Source: JBDSLU01 sp039916225
GTDB lineage: Bacteria; Acidobacteriota; Vicinamibacteria; Vicinamibacterales; Vicinamibacteraceae
Assembly: GCA_039916225.1 (NCBI GenBank)
Contig: JBDSLU010000201.1
Span: 1 to 33,922 of the forward strand
Direction: 5' to 3'
DNA length: 33,922 bases
The position numbers were made by a program, and so were the translations under genes. The notes below the pieces were generated by a model, which ran no database searches, was not told the DNA's origin, and saw nothing but the letters and a program-made list of their open reading frames with translations. This document shows, piece by piece, positions 7,483-15,390 of the stretch; the stretch's first letter is position 1, and every line of letters starts with the position of its first letter.

Positions 7483-8357
7483 GCGCCGCAGTACCAGGGC
7501 CGGGTTCGGGACGGGCGCGCGCGCGGAGACGCGTGTTGCCGGGCTTCGGCCCGTCGCTCGGCTTCACGCTGACCTACCTGAGCCTCCTGGTGCTGCTCCC
7601 GCTCGCCGGTGTCTTCCTGCGCGCCTCGGGCATGTCCGGCGCCGCCTTCATCGAAGCGGTGTCGAACACGCGGGCGCTCGCCGCTTACAAGCTGACCTTC
7701 GGGGCCTCGGCGGCGGCCGCCGCGATCAACGCCGTGTTCGGCCTGCTGGTGGCCTGGGTGCTGGTCCGTTACCCGTTCCCGGGCCGCCGCGTCGTCGACG
7801 CGATGGTCGACCTGCCCTTCGCGATGCCGACCGCCGTTGCCGGTCTCGCGCTCACCGCGATCTATGCGGGCAACGGCTGGCTGGGGCAATACCTCGTGCC
7901 GCTCGGCATCCCGGTGATTTTCACGCCGCTCGGGGTGACCCTGGCGCTGACATTCATCGGCCTGCCGTTCGTCGTCCGGACGGTGCAGCCGGTGCTGCAG
8001 GATCTCGAGCTCGAGGTCGAGGAGGCGGCGGCCAGCCTGGGCGCCGGCCGCTTGCAGACGTTCGTGCGCATCACGCTTCCTGGCGTGCTGCCGGCGCTCG
8101 TGACCGGCTTCACGCTGGCCTTCGCACGCGCGCTCGGTGAGTACGGGTCGGTGGTGTTCATCTCGGGCAACCTGCCGTTCAAGACCGAGATCGCCACGCT
8201 GCTGATCATGACCAAGCTCGAACAGTACGACTATGCCGGCGCGACAGCCATCGCCAGCGTGATGCTGGTGGTCTCGTTCGTGCTGCTGCTGGCCATCAAC
8301 GCGCTCCAGGCGTGGGCGCGCCGTCGCGGTAACGCGCCGCTGCAGGCGACGACATGA
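7479..8357 (+). CDS. cysT: Sulfate ABC transporter permease CysT
   Basis: The 292-aa inner-membrane permease subunit pairs with CysW to form the sulfate channel. It has a basic N-terminus followed by about six hydrophobic helices and the ABC-permease EAA loop (EVEEAAASLGAGRLQTFVRITLP cytoplasmic segment, near residues 180-202), which docks on the ATPase. The C-terminal region (EYGSVVFISGNLPFKTEIA) is characteristic of CysT/CysU. The GTG start at 7479 overlaps the preceding TGA by 4 bases and has GAGGG at 7471-7475 just upstream; this overlap implies translational coupling. Length is normal for the family. Confidence 0.93.
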   Translation: MSAAVPGPGSGRARARRRVLPGFGPSLGFTLTYLSLLVLLPLAGVFLRASGMSGAAFIEAVSNTRALAAYKLTFGASAAAAAINAVFGLLVAWVLVRYPFPGRRVVDAMVDLPFAMPTAVAGLALTAIYAGNGWLGQYLVPLGIPVIFTPLGVTLALTFIGLPFVVRTVQPVLQDLELEVEEAAASLGAGRLQTFVRITLPGVLPALVTGFTLAFARALGEYGSVVFISGNLPFKTEIATLLIMTKLEQYDYAGATAIASVMLVVSFVLLLAINALQAWARRRGNAPLQATT

Positions 8358-9178
8358 GCCCGCGCCCGGCCGTCGCCGATCCGCTCTGGGTGCGCCTGCT
8401 GCTCACCGGCGTCGCCCTGCTGTTCCTGGCCTGCTTCCTGGTGGTGCCGCTGGCGGCGGTGTTCGCGCAGGCCTTCGAGAACGGCTGGCGCGCCTACCTC
8501 GAGGCCCTGGCCACCCCGGACACGAAGGCGGCGGTGCTGCTGACGATGACGGTGGCGGTGCTCACCGTGCCGATCAACACGGTCTTCGGCATCGCCGCCG
8601 CCTGGGCCATCGCCCGCTTCGATTTCCCCGGCAAGCGGACGCTGGTGACGCTGATCGACCTGCCGTTCGCGGTGTCGCCGGTCGTGTCTGGCCTGGTGTT
8701 CGTGCTGCTGTTCGGGGCCCAGGGCCCGTTCGGGCCGTGGCTGATCGATCACGGCTACAAGGTGATCTTCGCGCTGCCCGGCCTGGTGCTGGCGACGCTG
8801 TTCGTCACCGTGCCGTTCGTGGCGCGCGAGCTGATCCCGTTGATGGAGGCGCAGGGCGCCGACGAAGAAGAGGCGGCGATCTCCCTCGGTGCCAGCACCT
8901 GGTCGATGCTCTGGCGGGTCACGCTGCCGAAGATCCGCTGGGGCCTGCTCTACGGCGTGATCCTGCTGAATGCGCGGGCCATCGGCGAGTTCGGCGCGGT
9001 GTCGGTGGTGTCGGGCCACATCCGCGGCCAGACCAATACGATTCCGCTGCAGGTCGAGATTCTCTACAACGAGTACAACTTCGCCGCGGCGTTCGCGGTC
9101 GCCTCGGTGCTGACGCTGCTCGCGGTCGTCACCCTGATCCTGAAGAGCCTGGTCGCCTGGCGGCTGCGCGAGAGCTGA
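8354..9178 (+). CDS. cysW: Sulfate ABC transporter permease CysW
   Basis: The 274-aa product is the second membrane subunit of the sulfate importer. Several hydrophobic helices and an EAA loop (DEEEAAISLGASTWSMLWRVTLP region) identify an ABC permease, and the C-terminal EFGAVSVVSGHIRGQTNTIP followed by LYNEYNFAAAFA is typical of CysW. Its ATG overlaps the cysT stop codon (ATGA, 8354-8357), so translation is probably coupled. It is followed after 26 bases by cysA. Confidence 0.93.
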   Translation: MSPRPAVADPLWVRLLLTGVALLFLACFLVVPLAAVFAQAFENGWRAYLEALATPDTKAAVLLTMTVAVLTVPINTVFGIAAAWAIARFDFPGKRTLVTLIDLPFAVSPVVSGLVFVLLFGAQGPFGPWLIDHGYKVIFALPGLVLATLFVTVPFVARELIPLMEAQGADEEEAAISLGASTWSMLWRVTLPKIRWGLLYGVILLNARAIGEFGAVSVVSGHIRGQTNTIPLQVEILYNEYNFAAAFAVASVLTLLAVVTLILKSLVAWRLRES

Positions 9179-9204
9179 CCCGTCGACCGAGAACGAGCCG
9201 CGCC

Positions 9205-10302
9205 ATGTCCATCGAAGTTCGCAACGTCAGCCGGCGCTTCGGCGCCTTCGCCGCGGTCGACAACGTCGATCTGCACGTCGACTCGGGCGAGCTGGTCGCG
9301 CTGCTCGGGCCATCGGGCTCGGGCAAGACCACGCTCCTGCGGATCATTGCCGGCCTCGAGCCGACCGACGCCGGCACGATCCACTTCGATGGCGCCGACG
9401 CCACGGACGACAGCGTCCGCGAGCGCCGCGTCGGCTTCGTCTTCCAGCACTACGCGCTGTTCCGCCATCTCACCGTGTTCGAGAACATCGCCTTCGGGCT
9501 CCGCGTCCGGCCGCGTCGCCAGCGGCCGTCAGAGAAGGACATTCGCGCCTTGGTGCAGCGCCTGCTGACGCTGGTCCAGCTCGATTCGCTGGCGCAGCGC
9601 TACCCGTCGCAGTTGTCGGGTGGTCAGCGGCAGCGCGTGGCATTGGCCCGAGCCCTCGCGGTCGAGCCGCGCGTGCTGCTGCTCGACGAGCCGTTCGGGG
9701 CGCTCGACGCCAAGGTCCGCAAGGAGCTGCGGCGGTGGCTGCGGCGGCTGCACGACGAGCTGCACGTCACCAGCCTGTTCGTGACCCACGATCAGGACGA
9801 GGCCCTCGAGCTCGCCGATCGCGTCGTGATCATGAACCACGGCAGGATCGAGCAGGTCGGCAGCCCCGACGAGGTCTACGCCAGGCCGGCGTCGCCGTTC
9901 GTGCTCGACTTCCTCGGCGACGTCAACGTCTGGCACTACCAGGTCCAGGACGGACGGGTCACCGTCGGTGGCGTTCCGGTCGACGTGCCGGCCGGCCGGG
10001 CATCGCAGCAGGGCAGCGGCAAGCTCTACGTGCGGCCGCACGCGGTCGCCATCGAGCCGCCGTCGAGCGGCACGCCCGGCTTTCCGGCGACGATCGTCCA
10101 CGTGCATCGGGCCGGACCGATCGTCCGCGTCGATCTGCGGACGGCCTGGGGCGATGCCGCCCGCGTCGACCTGTCGCCGGACGCGTTCGATCGACTGCGC
10201 CTGACGGTCGGCGACGCGGTGGTGCTGGTGGCGACGGACCGCGACGTCTTCGTGGTCTCCGAGGATGGCGCCGTCCGCAACGGCGCTCCCGCCGTCCGCT
10301 GA
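9205..10302 (+). CDS. cysA: Sulfate/thiosulfate ABC transporter ATP-binding protein CysA
   Basis: The 365-aa cytoplasmic ATPase powers the CysTW permease. It has a Walker A motif GPSGSGKTT (35-43), Q-loop region VFQHYALF, ABC signature LSGGQ (137-141), Walker B with D161-E162, and the switch histidine in FVTHDQDEA. A C-terminal regulatory TOBE-like domain follows from about residue 235. The family length is about 350-365 aa, so it is complete. The Shine-Dalgarno is weak (GAACGAG about 8 bases upstream). It is the last gene of the operon; no intrinsic terminator with a T run follows. No cysteine biosynthesis genes or CysB-type regulator are nearby. Confidence 0.94.
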   Translation: MSIEVRNVSRRFGAFAAVDNVDLHVDSGELVALLGPSGSGKTTLLRIIAGLEPTDAGTIHFDGADATDDSVRERRVGFVFQHYALFRHLTVFENIAFGLRVRPRRQRPSEKDIRALVQRLLTLVQLDSLAQRYPSQLSGGQRQRVALARALAVEPRVLLLDEPFGALDAKVRKELRRWLRRLHDELHVTSLFVTHDQDEALELADRVVIMNHGRIEQVGSPDEVYARPASPFVLDFLGDVNVWHYQVQDGRVTVGGVPVDVPAGRASQQGSGKLYVRPHAVAIEPPSSGTPGFPATIVHVHRAGPIVRVDLRTAWGDAARVDLSPDAFDRLRLTVGDAVVLVATDRDVFVVSEDGAVRNGAPAVR

Positions 10303-10430
10303 CGAGCCGGGGCGCGGGTCACGGACTGATCGTGCCGCTCGGCGCGTGGCTGAACGCGAAAGCCGGTTCGGCGCTGTTGCCGGGGGGAGTCGTCAGACAA
10401 ATGTTCAGCCGTTGTTCAGCTCGATGTCCC

Positions 10431-10436
10431 TAGAAT
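10431..10436 (+). promoter_or_regulatory. Putative -10 box for the membrane protein gene at 10475
   Basis: TAGAAT (5/6 match) lies 38 bases before the ATG. Just upstream, TGTTCAGC occurs twice (10402-10409 and 10413-10420), an 8-base direct repeat with 11-base spacing that could be a regulator site or chance. No standard -35 at 17-base spacing is seen. Confidence 0.4.
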
Positions 10437-10474
10437 GCCGAGCTGCCACACCTGGCAACCGAGACGTCCGAACA

Positions 10475-11008
10475 ATGTTGACGCCGGCACTACGCAGATT
10501 CACGTTCGCCACGCACATCACGTCCTCCGTTGGCTGGGTTGGCGCCGTCCTGGCGTTCCTCGCCCTCGCCGTCATCGGCTTCACCAGTGATGACCCAGTG
10601 AAGGTCCGGGGTGCGTATCTCCTGATGGCGCCGGCGGGGTGGTTCGTCCTCGTTCCGTTGGCGCATGCATCGCTGCTCAGCGGAATCGCCTTGTCGCTCG
10701 GCACGACGTGGGGGTTGTTTCGGTACTATTGGGTCGTCGTGAAGCTGGCCATAACGGTGTTCGCGACCGTCATCCTGCTGATCTACATGGGAACGTTCCG
10801 GCAGATGGCCGGTGTCGCGGCGGATCCGGTGGCGGACCTGGCGACCGTGCGAAACGCGTCGCCGATCGTTCATGCCATCCTGGCGTTGATCCTTCTGATC
10901 GCCGCAACCGTGCTGAGCGTCTACAAGCCATTTGGAACCACCGCCCATGGAGAGCGCAGGGTGGAAGAGCAGCGCCGCCCGCGGCGCTCGTTGTCCTCCC
11001 GCACCTGA
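10475..11008 (+). CDS. Small polytopic membrane protein of unknown function
   Basis: The 177-aa product has four predicted transmembrane segments, at about residues 17-38, 46-70, 82-108 and 128-148, and a charged Arg-rich C-terminal tail. The pattern resembles small four-helix DUF2269-like integral membrane proteins, but I cannot assign a family with certainty. The ATG at 10475 follows a short untranslated leader. It is convergent with the DUF1028 gene, whose stop lies only 6 bases beyond its own stop. No function is proposed. Confidence 0.65.
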   Translation: MLTPALRRFTFATHITSSVGWVGAVLAFLALAVIGFTSDDPVKVRGAYLLMAPAGWFVLVPLAHASLLSGIALSLGTTWGLFRYYWVVVKLAITVFATVILLIYMGTFRQMAGVAADPVADLATVRNASPIVHAILALILLIAATVLSVYKPFGTTAHGERRVEEQRRPRRSLSSRT

Positions 11009-11014
11009 TGGCCG

Positions 11015-12013
11015 CTACGGCTTCAGCTGCTTGATCCGCGCGATCAGCGCCTTGTCGTCGGGGAAGAGGCCGGCGGCGGGCAGGCGTTCGAGCAGGTCGG
11101 CCCAGATCGGTTCCGTGGCGAACACCGCCTTGAAGATCGGCGCTGCTTCGGCTTCCCTGCCGATCGAGGCCAGCGTGACCGCCTGCCAGAACGGCAGCTC
11201 GACGATCTCGGGGGCGATCCGCGCCGATGCGGCGTACTCCGTCAGCGCGTCGGCGACCTTCTTCTCGGTCATCAGCTCGTCGCCGCGGTTGGCGTGCGTG
11301 TAGGCGGTCTGCAGGCGGACGAGACGCTTCAGTTCGGCGACCGGCTGCGGGTTGTCGTCGACGCGCAGGTCGAAGAGACGATCGCCGCCGACCCACGGCT
11401 TGCCGGTGCCCTTGGCCTTGACGATCAACAACGCCGCCGACTGCCGGCCGCGGATGTCGCCGCCCTCGCGCTCGGCGGCTTCGAGCGCCGCGATCAGGCG
11501 ATCGGCGAGCGAGCCCGTGGTCGACTCGAAGGCCTTGGCCATCGCCGGCCAGACGCTCGGCTTGCCCATCATGTTGGCCTGGACGGAATACTGGGCGCCG
11601 ACGTGATGGCCGGCGGCGGCGATCGCGTGCGAGCCGGTATACGCGTCGACCGCGCCGGTCGTGTCGACCATGGCGACCTGGCGGCCGTTCCGGCCGGTGT
11701 CCGCGGCGACGAGCTGGGCGAGGGCCTTCGGAGCCGGCACGCCCTGGCGCATCAGCTCGAGTCCTTTCGGGCCGTAGGCGGGCTCGACCAGCGACTGCGT
11801 GGCGACCACGCCGACGCCGGCCTCGGCCCACGTGACGATCGAGCCGACCGAGAACCAGTGCGACTGCACGGCGACGCCCATCTCGCCGGTCGCCGGGTCT
11901 CGGGCGACGATCGAGTAGGTGTGGACCAGCGGCTCGGCGGCGGCGGGCGAGGCGCCGGCGAGGGCGAATCCGACCACGGTCAGGGCCGCCGCGAGGGCAG
12001 GGGAGGCGCGCAT
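11015..12013 (-). CDS. Exported DUF1028 domain protein
   Basis: The 332-aa product has a Sec signal peptide ending near ASPAAAEP and then a DUF1028 domain (about residues 28-235) beginning HTYSIVARDPATGEMGVAVQ. DUF1028 proteins are predicted Ntn-hydrolase-like enzymes of uncertain substrate; the conserved internal features here include QSLVEPAYGPKGL and GRQSAALLIV. The last 90 residues (TAYTHANRGDELMTEKKV onward) look like TPR-type helices. It is divergent from the monooxygenase-like gene at 12058, with only 44 bases between the start codons, and both may share a symmetric -10 element at 12044-12050. Confidence 0.85.
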   Translation of the reverse strand: MRASPALAAALTVVGFALAGASPAAAEPLVHTYSIVARDPATGEMGVAVQSHWFSVGSIVTWAEAGVGVVATQSLVEPAYGPKGLELMRQGVPAPKALAQLVAADTGRNGRQVAMVDTTGAVDAYTGSHAIAAAGHHVGAQYSVQANMMGKPSVWPAMAKAFESTTGSLADRLIAALEAAEREGGDIRGRQSAALLIVKAKGTGKPWVGGDRLFDLRVDDNPQPVAELKRLVRLQTAYTHANRGDELMTEKKVADALTEYAASARIAPEIVELPFWQAVTLASIGREAEAAPIFKAVFATEPIWADLLERLPAAGLFPDDKALIARIKQLKP

Positions 12014-12043
12014 GGCGCATCCTGGCAGATCGCGATGGCTTGC

Positions 12044-12050
12044 GTATACT
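12044..12050. promoter_or_regulatory. Symmetric (bidirectional) -10 element between DUF1028 and ABM-like genes
   Basis: The palindrome GTATAC reads TATACT on the plus strand (12045-12050) and TATACG on the minus strand. On the plus strand it ends 7 bases before the ATG at 12058, which would give a leaderless message; on the minus strand it would give a leader of about 25 bases for the gene starting at 12013. No -35 is obvious in either direction. Confidence 0.5.
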
Positions 12051-12057
12051 GCCGCGC

Positions 12058-12366
12058 ATGATTCACGTTCTCGCCACCGTCTCGCTGACGCCGGGCACGC
12101 GTCCGCAATTCCTCGAGGTGTTCAACGCCAACGTCCCCGACGTCCTCGCCGAGGACGGTTGCCTCGAATACGGCGCCGCCGTCGACGCCTCGACCGACGT
12201 CGCCGCCCAGCCGCCGCTCCGGCCCGACGTCGTCGTGGTGGTCGAAAAATGGCGCGACCTCGGCGCGCTCAAGGCGCACTCCGCGGCCCCCCACATGGCC
12301 GCCTATCGCGTCAAAGCCAAGGACTACATCCAGTCCGTGTCGCTGCAGATTCTCGACCCCGCCTGA
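12058..12366 (+). CDS. Antibiotic-biosynthesis-monooxygenase-like (ABM/YgiN-type) small protein
   Basis: The 102-aa product fits the dimeric ferredoxin-like ABM fold: strand (IHVLATVSLTPG), helix (RPQFLEVFNANVPDVLAEDGCLEY), strand, then VVVVVEKWRDLGALKAHSAAPHM, the signature region of this family. Members include quinol monooxygenase YgiN and many proteins without known substrate. It is cytoplasmic, with no signal peptide. ATG 12058 is preferred over an in-frame GTG-type start 18 bases upstream because the -10 box at 12045-12050 leaves almost no room for a leader. The function is uncertain beyond fold. Confidence 0.8.
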   Translation: MIHVLATVSLTPGTRPQFLEVFNANVPDVLAEDGCLEYGAAVDASTDVAAQPPLRPDVVVVVEKWRDLGALKAHSAAPHMAAYRVKAKDYIQSVSLQILDPA

Positions 12367-12385
12367 GTACGCCGTTTCTGCAAGT

Positions 12386-12430
12386 TGCTCGGAGCAAGCT
12401 CCGAGCACACTCCGAGCAAGCTCCGAGCAC
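12386..12430 (+). repeat. Palindromic CTCCGAGCA repeat upstream of the GH3 gene
   Basis: The element starts with an almost perfect palindrome, TGCTCGGAGC (12386-12395) / GCTCCGAGCA (12398-12407), followed by two further direct copies of CTCCGAGCA (12410-12418 and 12421-12429). The same element, with one unit fewer, lies upstream of the GH51 gene at 33652-33686 in the same orientation relative to that gene. It could be an operator, the terminator of the preceding gene or a dispersed repeat. Confidence 0.85.
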
Positions 12431-12450
12431 GGCCTTGGCTGCGGCTGTGG

Positions 12451-12456
12451 TAGCGT
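12451..12456 (+). promoter_or_regulatory. Possible -10 box for the GH3 gene
   Basis: TAGCGT lies 20 bases after the end of the palindromic repeat and 60 bases before the ATG at 12517. It matches the consensus weakly (TA....T). It is recorded mainly because the repeat ends near where a -35 would be. Confidence 0.25.
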
Positions 12457-12516
12457 GTGCGGCACCGTTTGTTGCCGTCTGCGACTATTCCTGATCGCCA
12501 AGGAGATCGGATCGAC

Positions 12517-14892
12517 ATGCCCGCCCCCCGTTCGACCCCCCTGATCGCCGGACTCGCCGCCAGCCTCGCGCTCGCGGCGGCCTCGGCGGCGATGCTCTCC
12601 GCCCAGCAATCGACGCCGACCTACAAGGACGCCTCGCGTCCGGTATCGGAGCGCGTCGCCGATCTGCTCGGGCGGATGACGCTCGAAGAAAAGGTCGCCC
12701 AGCTCACGGCCCGATGGACCACCCTCAAGCCGCTCCAGGACGCCGAGGGGACGTTCGTCCCGGCCGGCGCCCCGGCGCTGCTGGGGCAAGGCCTCGGTCA
12801 GCTCGCCCGGCCGAGCGAAATCGGTGGCACGGAGGCCGGCCCGCACGTGCGGAGCGCTCGCAAGCAGGCCGAGTTCACCAACGCCGTCCAGAAGTGGGTG
12901 CTGGAACACACGCGACTCGGCGTCCCCGTGATGTTCCACGAGGAGGCCCTGCACGGGTTCGTCGCTCCGCAGGCGACGCACTTCCCGGTGCCGCTCGGTC
13001 TCGGCGCCACCTGGAACCCGGCGCTCGTCGAGCGCGCCATGGCCGTCGCCGCCAAGGAGGCCCGCGCCCGCGGCTGCCAGATCGTGCTGTCGCCGGTGAT
13101 CGACCTGGCGCGTGATCCGCGCTGGGGCCGCATCGAGGAGACCTACGGCGAGGATCCGTTCCTGGTCAGCGAGTTCGGCATCGCCGCCGTCCGCGGTTAT
13201 CAGGGCCGTAGCCTGCCGCTCGGCCCGGGCAAGGTCTACGCCACGCTCAAGCACTTCGCCGGCCACGGCTCGCACGAGGCCGGCATCAACACCGCGCCGA
13301 CGCTGGTCGGCGAACGTCAGCTCCGGTCCGAGTTCCTGTGGCCGTTCGAGCGCGCGATCAAGGAGGCCGGCGCCGTCGCGATCATGCCCAGCTACAACGA
13401 GATCGACGGCGTGCCGTCGCACGTCAACCACTGGCTGCTGCACGACGTGCTGAAGGGCGAGTGGGGCTTCCGCGGCGTCATCGTCTCGGACTACAACGCC
13501 ATCTCGCAGCTGGCCAGCCGGCACAAGGTCGCGGCCGATCGGCCCGCGGCGGCCATTCAAGCCCTCGAAGCGGGCAACGATTTCGAGACGCCCGATCCGG
13601 AGACCTATGGATCGCTGGTCGACGCCGTGAAGAGCGGGACCGTCGCCATCGCGACCGTCGACGCCTCGGTCGCGCGCGTCCTGGAGAGCAAGTTCCTGGC
13701 CGGCCTCTTCGAGAACCCGTACGTCGACGCCGACGAGGCCGAGAACGTCGTCAAGGCGCCGGAACATCGCGCCCTGGCGCTCGACGCCGCCCGCCAGGCC
13801 ATCGTCCTGCTGCAGAACAAGGGCAACGCGCTGCCGCTCGACCGCACCAAGATCAAGACGCTGGCCGTCATCGGTCCGAACGCCAAGGGCATCCACGTCG
13901 GCGGGTATTCGAGCGTCCAGCCGCCCGCCACCGTCGACGTGCTGGCCGGCATCACCGCCAAGGCCGGTGCCGGCGTCAAGATCGTCTACGCCGAAGGCGT
14001 GAAGATCACCGAGAGCGATGCGAACTGGTGGAACGACAAGGTCGAGCCCGCCGACGCGGCGAAGAATCGCGCGCGGATCCAGCAGGCCCTGCCGATTGCC
14101 ACGTCCGCGGACGCCGTCGTGCTCGTGCTCGGCACCAACGAGTCGACCTCGCGCGAGGCCTGGGCCGATTCGCACCTCGGCGACTCGTCGGACATCACGC
14201 TCACCGGCCAGCAGCAGGAGCTGGTCGACGCCGTCGTCGCGCTTGGCAAGCCGACGATCGCCGTGTTGATCCACGGGCGTCCACTCGCCATCCCGCAGCT
14301 GGCCGACAAGGTCCCGGCGATCCTCGATGCCTGGTACGTCGGCGAGGAAGGGGGCACCGCCATCGGTGAGATCCTGTTCGGCGACGTCAACCCGAGCGGC
14401 AAGCTGCCGGTGACACTGCCGCGCAGCGTCGGCCAGCTGCCGGTCTACTACAACCGCAAGCCGACGTCGTTCCGCAATTTCAACGACTCGACCCGCGATC
14501 CGCTCTTCGTGTTCGGTCACGGCCTGAGCTACACCACCTTCGCGCTGGCGGCGGCGAAGGTGGCGCCGGCCACGATCAAGGCGAACGGCCAGGCGACGGT
14601 GACCGTCGACGTCACGAACACCGGCGCCAAGGCCGGCGACGAGGTCGTCCAGCTCTACGTCCGCGACCTGGTCAGCTCGGTGACGCGGCCGGTCAAGGAG
14701 CTGCGCGGCTTTCAGCGCGTCTCCCTCGAGCCCGGCGCCAAGAAGACGCTCACGTTCACGGTCGGTCCGCAGGCGCTCTCGCTGATCGACGCGAACATGA
14801 AGCGTGTCGTCGAACCGGGCCGGTTCGAGCTGCTGGTCGGCACCAGCTCGGGTCAGCCGGCGGCGACGCTGACGCTCGACGTCGAGCGGTAG
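12517..14892 (+). CDS. Exported glycoside hydrolase family 3 (beta-glucosidase/beta-xylosidase type)
   Basis: The 791-aa enzyme removes terminal beta-linked sugars from oligosaccharides. It has a signal peptide ending near LSAQQ, the GH3 N-terminal TIM-barrel (about 45-370) with RWGRIEETYGEDP and KHFAGHG, and the catalytic nucleophile D325 in VIVSDYNAI. The GH3 C-terminal domain follows (AIVLLQNKGNALPL), and an Fn3-like domain from about residue 690 (VTVDVTNTGAKAGDEVVQLY) completes it. AAGGAG at 12500-12505 supports ATG 12517. Length is normal and the gene is intact. Substrate specificity (gluco or xylo) cannot be decided by eye. The repeat at 12386-12430 upstream is shared with the GH51 gene. 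Confidence 0.93.
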   Translation: MPAPRSTPLIAGLAASLALAAASAAMLSAQQSTPTYKDASRPVSERVADLLGRMTLEEKVAQLTARWTTLKPLQDAEGTFVPAGAPALLGQGLGQLARPSEIGGTEAGPHVRSARKQAEFTNAVQKWVLEHTRLGVPVMFHEEALHGFVAPQATHFPVPLGLGATWNPALVERAMAVAAKEARARGCQIVLSPVIDLARDPRWGRIEETYGEDPFLVSEFGIAAVRGYQGRSLPLGPGKVYATLKHFAGHGSHEAGINTAPTLVGERQLRSEFLWPFERAIKEAGAVAIMPSYNEIDGVPSHVNHWLLHDVLKGEWGFRGVIVSDYNAISQLASRHKVAADRPAAAIQALEAGNDFETPDPETYGSLVDAVKSGTVAIATVDASVARVLESKFLAGLFENPYVDADEAENVVKAPEHRALALDAARQAIVLLQNKGNALPLDRTKIKTLAVIGPNAKGIHVGGYSSVQPPATVDVLAGITAKAGAGVKIVYAEGVKITESDANWWNDKVEPADAAKNRARIQQALPIATSADAVVLVLGTNESTSREAWADSHLGDSSDITLTGQQQELVDAVVALGKPTIAVLIHGRPLAIPQLADKVPAILDAWYVGEEGGTAIGEILFGDVNPSGKLPVTLPRSVGQLPVYYNRKPTSFRNFNDSTRDPLFVFGHGLSYTTFALAAAKVAPATIKANGQATVTVDVTNTGAKAGDEVVQLYVRDLVSSVTRPVKELRGFQRVSLEPGAKKTLTFTVGPQALSLIDANMKRVVEPGRFELLVGTSSGQPAATLTLDVER

Positions 14893-14969
14893 GCGTGACA
14901 CATGCCGCGCCCCTCTGTCGCTCTCGCTGCGGGCGATCGCCGTGGCGTGCTTCGGCAATCCGCGCCGTG

Positions 14970-14975
14970 TATGCT
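14970..14975 (+). promoter_or_regulatory. Putative -10 box for the sigma/kinase cluster
   Basis: TATGCT (4/6 match) ends 8 bases before the ATG at 14984 with no Shine-Dalgarno between, consistent with a leaderless first gene. It would drive the unknown protein / sigma factor / kinase genes as one unit. No -35 is recognised. Confidence 0.4.
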
Positions 14976-14983
14976 GTGCGCCG

Positions 14984-15352
14984 ATGGATGGCGACGACGA
15001 TTCGTTTCGCGGGCCCGGCAGCCCCTACGAACACGAGACACCGGTAGCGTTCGTGTCGGTGCGGATCGGTGACTTCGTGAGCTGGGGCCTGCGCGACCGG
15101 CGGCCGCCGTGCCTCTGGCTGCCGGAGACGCTCTTCGACTGGCTCGCCAGCGTGACGAGCCTGCGCAACGTCGACAAGAAGGACCAGAACCGGCTCGGTT
15201 CGGACCGGTGCGCCAAGCTCGAACCGGAACTGCTGCGGCTGCTGGCCGCGCCGCTTCCGGAGTCGGAGAGGAATGCCGCCAGCAAGGTTCTCCGGCGCGT
15301 CCGCGAGGTCAAGCTGCGACTCGGCACCGAGCTGCTCATCGAGGTCATCTGA
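14984..15352 (+). CDS. Small unknown protein, first gene of a sigma-factor/kinase cluster
   Basis: I do not recognise this 122-aa cytoplasmic protein. It has an acidic N-terminus (MDGDDDSF), a central aromatic segment (DFVSWGLRDRRPPCLWLPETLFDWL), and a charged, probably helical C-terminal half rich in Arg, Lys and Glu. There is no signal peptide, membrane segment or zinc-binding motif, so it is not a classical ZAS anti-sigma factor. It lies 38 bases upstream of the sigma factor gene on the same strand, which itself is 25 bases from the kinase. Its place suggests a partner or substrate of one of them; that is inference only. Confidence 0.65.
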   Translation: MDGDDDSFRGPGSPYEHETPVAFVSVRIGDFVSWGLRDRRPPCLWLPETLFDWLASVTSLRNVDKKDQNRLGSDRCAKLEPELLRLLAAPLPESERNAASKVLRRVREVKLRLGTELLIEVI

Positions 15353-15390
15353 GCCCCGGCCGATCGGCCTGGTGACACGGCTGACGTCCG

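Noticed and set aside
12386..12430. CRISPR-like repeat array
   Set aside because: The units are about 10 bases, nearly contiguous and palindromic, with no spacers of 30 bases and no cas genes.
11980..14958. Long minus-strand open frame across the GH3 gene (about 990 codons)
   Set aside because: It is antisense to an intact GH3 enzyme and shows only Arg/Val/Asp-rich shadow composition, with no domain.
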